Shown here piece after piece: positions 61,374-64,000 of a stretch of DNA of 64,000 bases (position 1 is its first letter; the number at the start of each line of letters is the position of its first letter). The stretch is from UBA11865 sp963749825 (GTDB taxonomy: Bacteria; Chloroflexota; Anaerolineae; Promineifilales; Promineifilaceae). Location of the stretch: NCBI GenBank assembly GCA_963749825.1, contig CAVVOI010000012.1, positions 744,001 through 808,000 on the forward strand, given 5' to 3'. Position numbers and translations under genes: made by a program. The notes under the pieces are model-generated. The model did not search any database. It saw only the letters and a program-made list of their open reading frames with translations, and was not told the origin of the DNA.

Positions 61374-62783
61374 CTATTCGGCGTTGATGCTGATGTTGGT
61401 GGTCATACCCCAACGTAAGGGTAAATCCGGCCGTTCTACCAGGTCGATGGTCACAACATAGATGATATCTCCGCGAGAACGCTCGAAAACCCTGGCGATA
61501 TCGCTAACAGTTCCCTCAAGGATTTCGCCGGGAATCGCCTCAACGCTCACCTCCACCGGCGCGCCAACTTCGACCCGGGCGATATCAAGTTCACTAAGAT
61601 CGGTGGTCTCAACAAGCCAATCATCGAGATCGGCGATGACGACGACGGGTGCTCCGGGCGAGATTAGTTGGCCCAGTTCGACATCCAAGCTGCCGACGAC
61701 TCCAGGAAATACGGCACTCAATGTCATGCGATCGAGGGCTGTTTGCGCGGCATCTACATTACCTTGAGCAGCGACAGTCCCAGCCTCAGCCTGAACAACG
61801 CCTGCTCGAGCCTGTTCTACGGCCGCCTGAGCTTGTTCCACTCCGGCCTGAGCTTGCTCTACCTGGATCTCTGCCTGGCGCACGCTCTCGGCCGAAGGTC
61901 CGGCTAAGAGTAATTCTAACTGGGCTTTGGCCAATTCGCTATTGGCAAAGGCAATGGAGACAGAACCGGATGCCGCCTGCCGTTGACCGGATGTGGCTCC
62001 GGAATTTAACGCGTCAAGAGCCGCCTGGGCCGAGTTCAGATTGAGTTTGGCGATTTCTAACTGCGCGCGGACATTTTCCTCGACGGTGCCATAAAGCGGG
62101 CAGAAGGTCTCTCCGTTTGGCAGGTCGAAGCAAGCGTCGATGATCGCATCATAATTTTCCTGCAAGGCCTCAACTTCGGCTCGGGCTGCCGCCACATTTG
62201 CTTCGGCTGCTCGAACCTGGGATTGGGGGATTTCTAGGCTTGCGTCGCGGCCGGCACTCGCCTGAGCAACGCCCGATTGAGCCGCTTCGATCTCTCGCTC
62301 CGTAGCGGCGATCTCTTCTGGCAAAGCTCCGGCTTTGACCAGGGCTAGGTTGGCTTCGGCCGCCAAGGCGCCCAGCTCGGCCGTCGTTACGGCCGCAAGT
62401 GTTCCTGCCAGCCCGGCTTCAGCAGATTCTAGTTGAGCCTGAGCTACACTCAAGCCTGCCTGAGCCTGGTGTAAGGCGCTTTCCTGGCTGTCAGCATCGA
62501 GTTTGATCAAGGGATCGCCTTCGGCTATATGGGCGCCCTCGGCAACCAGGATTTCTTCGACGATGCCCCCTACCGGGAATGAAAGATTGGCATCACGGGC
62601 AGGTACTAATCGGCCTTCAGCGATCACATCACCGCTGGCGGCCGTTACAGGGGGGATATCGGCTGGGGTGCTTTCTTCAGCCGTTGCCGATTCAGATCCA
62701 CGTTGATTATTAAAGACAAAGAAGGCCGCCACCGCCAGAATGGCGATGACTACTACTATAATGATAATGCGTCTCGGGCTCAC
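61374..62783 (-). CDS. HlyD-family membrane fusion (periplasmic adaptor) protein
   Basis: 469-residue adaptor of the HlyD/MacA type. Membrane anchor at residues 5-25 (RIIIIVVVIAILAVAAFFVF), biotinyl-lipoyl-like half (EGRLVPARDANLSFPVGGIV, LVAEGAHIAEGDPLIKLDAD), a long Ala/Gln/Glu coiled coil (about 100-345, heptads such as QAQAGVEQAQAAVEQARAGV), then the second lipoyl half (MTLSAVFPGVVGSLDVELGQ) and a beta-barrel end (VDLVERPDLPLRWGMTTNIS). It would link an inner-membrane transporter to the cell surface; the pump genes themselves are not seen and may lie beyond the right edge. It comes 45 bases after a second adaptor gene. Confidence 0.92.
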   Translation of the reverse strand: MSPRRIIIIVVVIAILAVAAFFVFNNQRGSESATAEESTPADIPPVTAASGDVIAEGRLVPARDANLSFPVGGIVEEILVAEGAHIAEGDPLIKLDADSQESALHQAQAGLSVAQAQLESAEAGLAGTLAAVTTAELGALAAEANLALVKAGALPEEIAATEREIEAAQSGVAQASAGRDASLEIPQSQVRAAEANVAAARAEVEALQENYDAIIDACFDLPNGETFCPLYGTVEENVRAQLEIAKLNLNSAQAALDALNSGATSGQRQAASGSVSIAFANSELAKAQLELLLAGPSAESVRQAEIQVEQAQAGVEQAQAAVEQARAGVVQAEAGTVAAQGNVDAAQTALDRMTLSAVFPGVVGSLDVELGQLISPGAPVVVIADLDDWLVETTDLSELDIARVEVGAPVEVSVEAIPGEILEGTVSDIARVFERSRGDIIYVVTIDLVERPDLPLRWGMTTNISINAE

Positions 62784-62828
62784 AAATTCCTCCGATACAA
62801 AAAGCCATCCTCTGACAGCTCAAATTTT

Positions 62829-64000
62829 TTATTTCTCAACGTCAATGTCAACAGCCGCCGTCATGCCCCAGCGAAGGGGCATGTTAGCAACATCGTTCAG
62901 TCGGATGGTAACAACGTATGTGACATCTCCGTCCACGATGCTTGAAACAGGGGAGATCTCAGTCACGGTCCCGGCTAAGGTTTCCGATGGTAGGGCATCT
63001 AAAATGACTTCTACCGGGAAGTCGATTGCCAGGGCGACAACATCTTGCTCCTTCAAATCGGTAGTTTCGATGAGCCAACCATCAAAGTCTGCCAATACAA
63101 CGGCCGGCATGCCGGGAGAAGCGACTTCGCCCAACTCGAATGCAATGTCCGCCACCGTGCCGGCGAAAGGAGCAATCAAGGTCGTCAAATCCAAAGCTTT
63201 CTGGGCAGCATCGACTGTGGCCTGAGCTTGCTCCAGACCGGCTTCCGCCTGAGCGACGGCGGTTTCGGCCTGCCTGACCGCAAGATCGGCTTCGGCCAGG
63301 CCGGCTTCCGCTTGCTGGACGCCAACCCGGGCCACCTCTAACTGTTCTTCACGAGCGCCAACCTGTAAAAGGTCGAGTTTAGCCTGGGCTGCAGCGACTT
63401 GGGAATTTGCTTGAGCGACGGCGGCGCCGGCCGCCGAGCGCTCAGCCTGGGTCGCTCCTTGTCGCACTTCGTCAAGGGCCGCTTGGGCAGCGTTAACATT
63501 GGCCACAGCTGCTAGCAGTTGATCCTCAAGCCTTTGTTGTTGATCGCCACTGGCCTCGTTGAGATCATCGCGCAGCTGCTTCTCTGCCGCCTTTGCAGCC
63601 TGGAGCCTAGATTCGGCCGCCAGAATCTGGGATGTTTGAGCACCTTCCAGGACCAATGCCTGGTTTCCGGCGGCCGCGCTAATACCTGCCTCTGCAGCCT
63701 GGACGCCTAAGCGGCTCAAGGTAACTTGTTCTTCGGTAGGTCCAGCTTCGACCAAATCTAATTGCGCTCCGGCAGCCGCTACACCCAGTTCAGCCAGGTT
63801 CCTGGCTTTTTCAGCCTGTTGTAGGCCGGCCTGAGCGCTCTGTAGGTTGGCTTCAGCTTGCGCCAGTCCAGCCTGAGCCTGTTGTAAGACAATCTCTTGA
63901 TCAGCGGAATCAAGGCGTAATAGGGGATCGCCCAAGTTTACTTTGTCACCTGCCGATACGAAAATCTCGGCTACTTGTCCCGAAAACGGGACGGATAAAG
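62829..64000 (-). CDS. HlyD-family adaptor protein (5' end beyond the window)
   Basis: A second adaptor, visible for about 389 residues; the frame is open to the right edge with sequence VPFSGQVAEIFVSAGDKVNL before GDPLLRLDSADQEIVLQQ, so the start and membrane anchor lie outside. Coiled coil of Ala/Gln/Glu heptads, lipoyl second half TLIAPFAGTVADIAFELGEV and barrel VDALPSETLAGTVTEISPV-like text (VILDALPSETLAGTVTEI). It is related to the protein at 61374-62783 but not a close copy; both end with PLRWGMT. Two adaptors in tandem suggest either two pumps or a hetero-oligomeric adaptor. Confidence 0.92.
   Translation of the reverse strand, partial: LSVPFSGQVAEIFVSAGDKVNLGDPLLRLDSADQEIVLQQAQAGLAQAEANLQSAQAGLQQAEKARNLAELGVAAAGAQLDLVEAGPTEEQVTLSRLGVQAAEAGISAAAGNQALVLEGAQTSQILAAESRLQAAKAAEKQLRDDLNEASGDQQQRLEDQLLAAVANVNAAQAALDEVRQGATQAERSAAGAAVAQANSQVAAAQAKLDLLQVGAREEQLEVARVGVQQAEAGLAEADLAVRQAETAVAQAEAGLEQAQATVDAAQKALDLTTLIAPFAGTVADIAFELGEVASPGMPAVVLADFDGWLIETTDLKEQDVVALAIDFPVEVILDALPSETLAGTVTEISPVSSIVDGDVTYVVTIRLNDVANMPLRWGMTAAVDIDVEK

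Overview
Organism. The window reads like a chromosome segment of an uncultured Chloroflexota-type bacterium (Anaerolineae, Caldilineae or SAR202-like). The reasons are lipoproteins with long Glu/Pro/Ala-rich linkers after the lipobox, many paralogues of corrinoid methyltransferases, dimethylglycine-dehydrogenase-like flavoproteins, aldehyde:ferredoxin oxidoreductases and sugar ABC importers, and mid-range GC. This placement is inference: there is no rRNA or marker gene here. I see no tRNA, rRNA, CRISPR array, phage or conjugation module. The one insertion sequence lies at 42805-44351.

Layout. (1) 9128 to 1, minus: corrinoid protein, family-5 substrate-binding lipoprotein, two Opp/Dpp-type permeases and three tandem MttB-family methyltransferases (the last runs off the left edge). 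(2) 16399 to 9553, minus: class-III aminotransferase, methylmalonate-semialdehyde dehydrogenase, a wrecked aminotransferase, an ornithine-cyclodeaminase-family enzyme and a dimethylglycine/sarcosine dehydrogenase-like flavoprotein. (3) 16610 to 24149, plus: Lrp/AsnC regulator, frameshifted DinB-like gene, fourth MttB, MOSC-like protein, GcvT-like protein, a composite amine-oxidase pseudogene and a second DMGDH-like flavoprotein. (4) 35378 to 24236, minus: LacI regulator with two operators, corrinoid protein, ribose-type ABC importer with an internally duplicated binding protein, three uroporphyrinogen-decarboxylase-fold (methylcobamide methyltransferase-like) proteins and a CobW GTPase. (5) 35633-44634, minus: M20 amidohydrolase, amidinotransferase-like protein, DEAD-box helicase split by a -1 frame change, class II aldolase, aldehyde oxidoreductase, an IS, and a MoaD-like protein. 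(6) About 59142 to 45881, minus: FadR-type regulator with operator, 2-oxoacid dehydrogenase E1a/E1b/E2, two short-chain dehydrogenases, a LarA-like racemase, rhamnose mutarotase, a cyclase-family hydrolase, a rhamnose-type ABC importer and a strong terminator. (7) 59520-61223, plus: a second aldehyde oxidoreductase. (8) 61374-64000, minus: two HlyD-type adaptor proteins.

How it fits together. Blocks 1 to 4 look like a one-carbon economy: MttB proteins and UroD-fold proteins pass methyl groups through two corrinoid carriers, while DMGDH/GcvT-type enzymes take N-methyl groups oxidatively to tetrahydrofolate. Block 4 is the most unusual. A sugar-type importer under LacI control sits in one run with corrinoid methyl-transfer genes, suggesting uptake and demethylation of a methylated polyol, sugar or similar compound. 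No RamA-type corrinoid activase and no Opp ATPase is in the window, so they must be elsewhere. Block 6 looks like a deoxy-sugar or sugar-acid pathway feeding a 2-oxoacid dehydrogenase.
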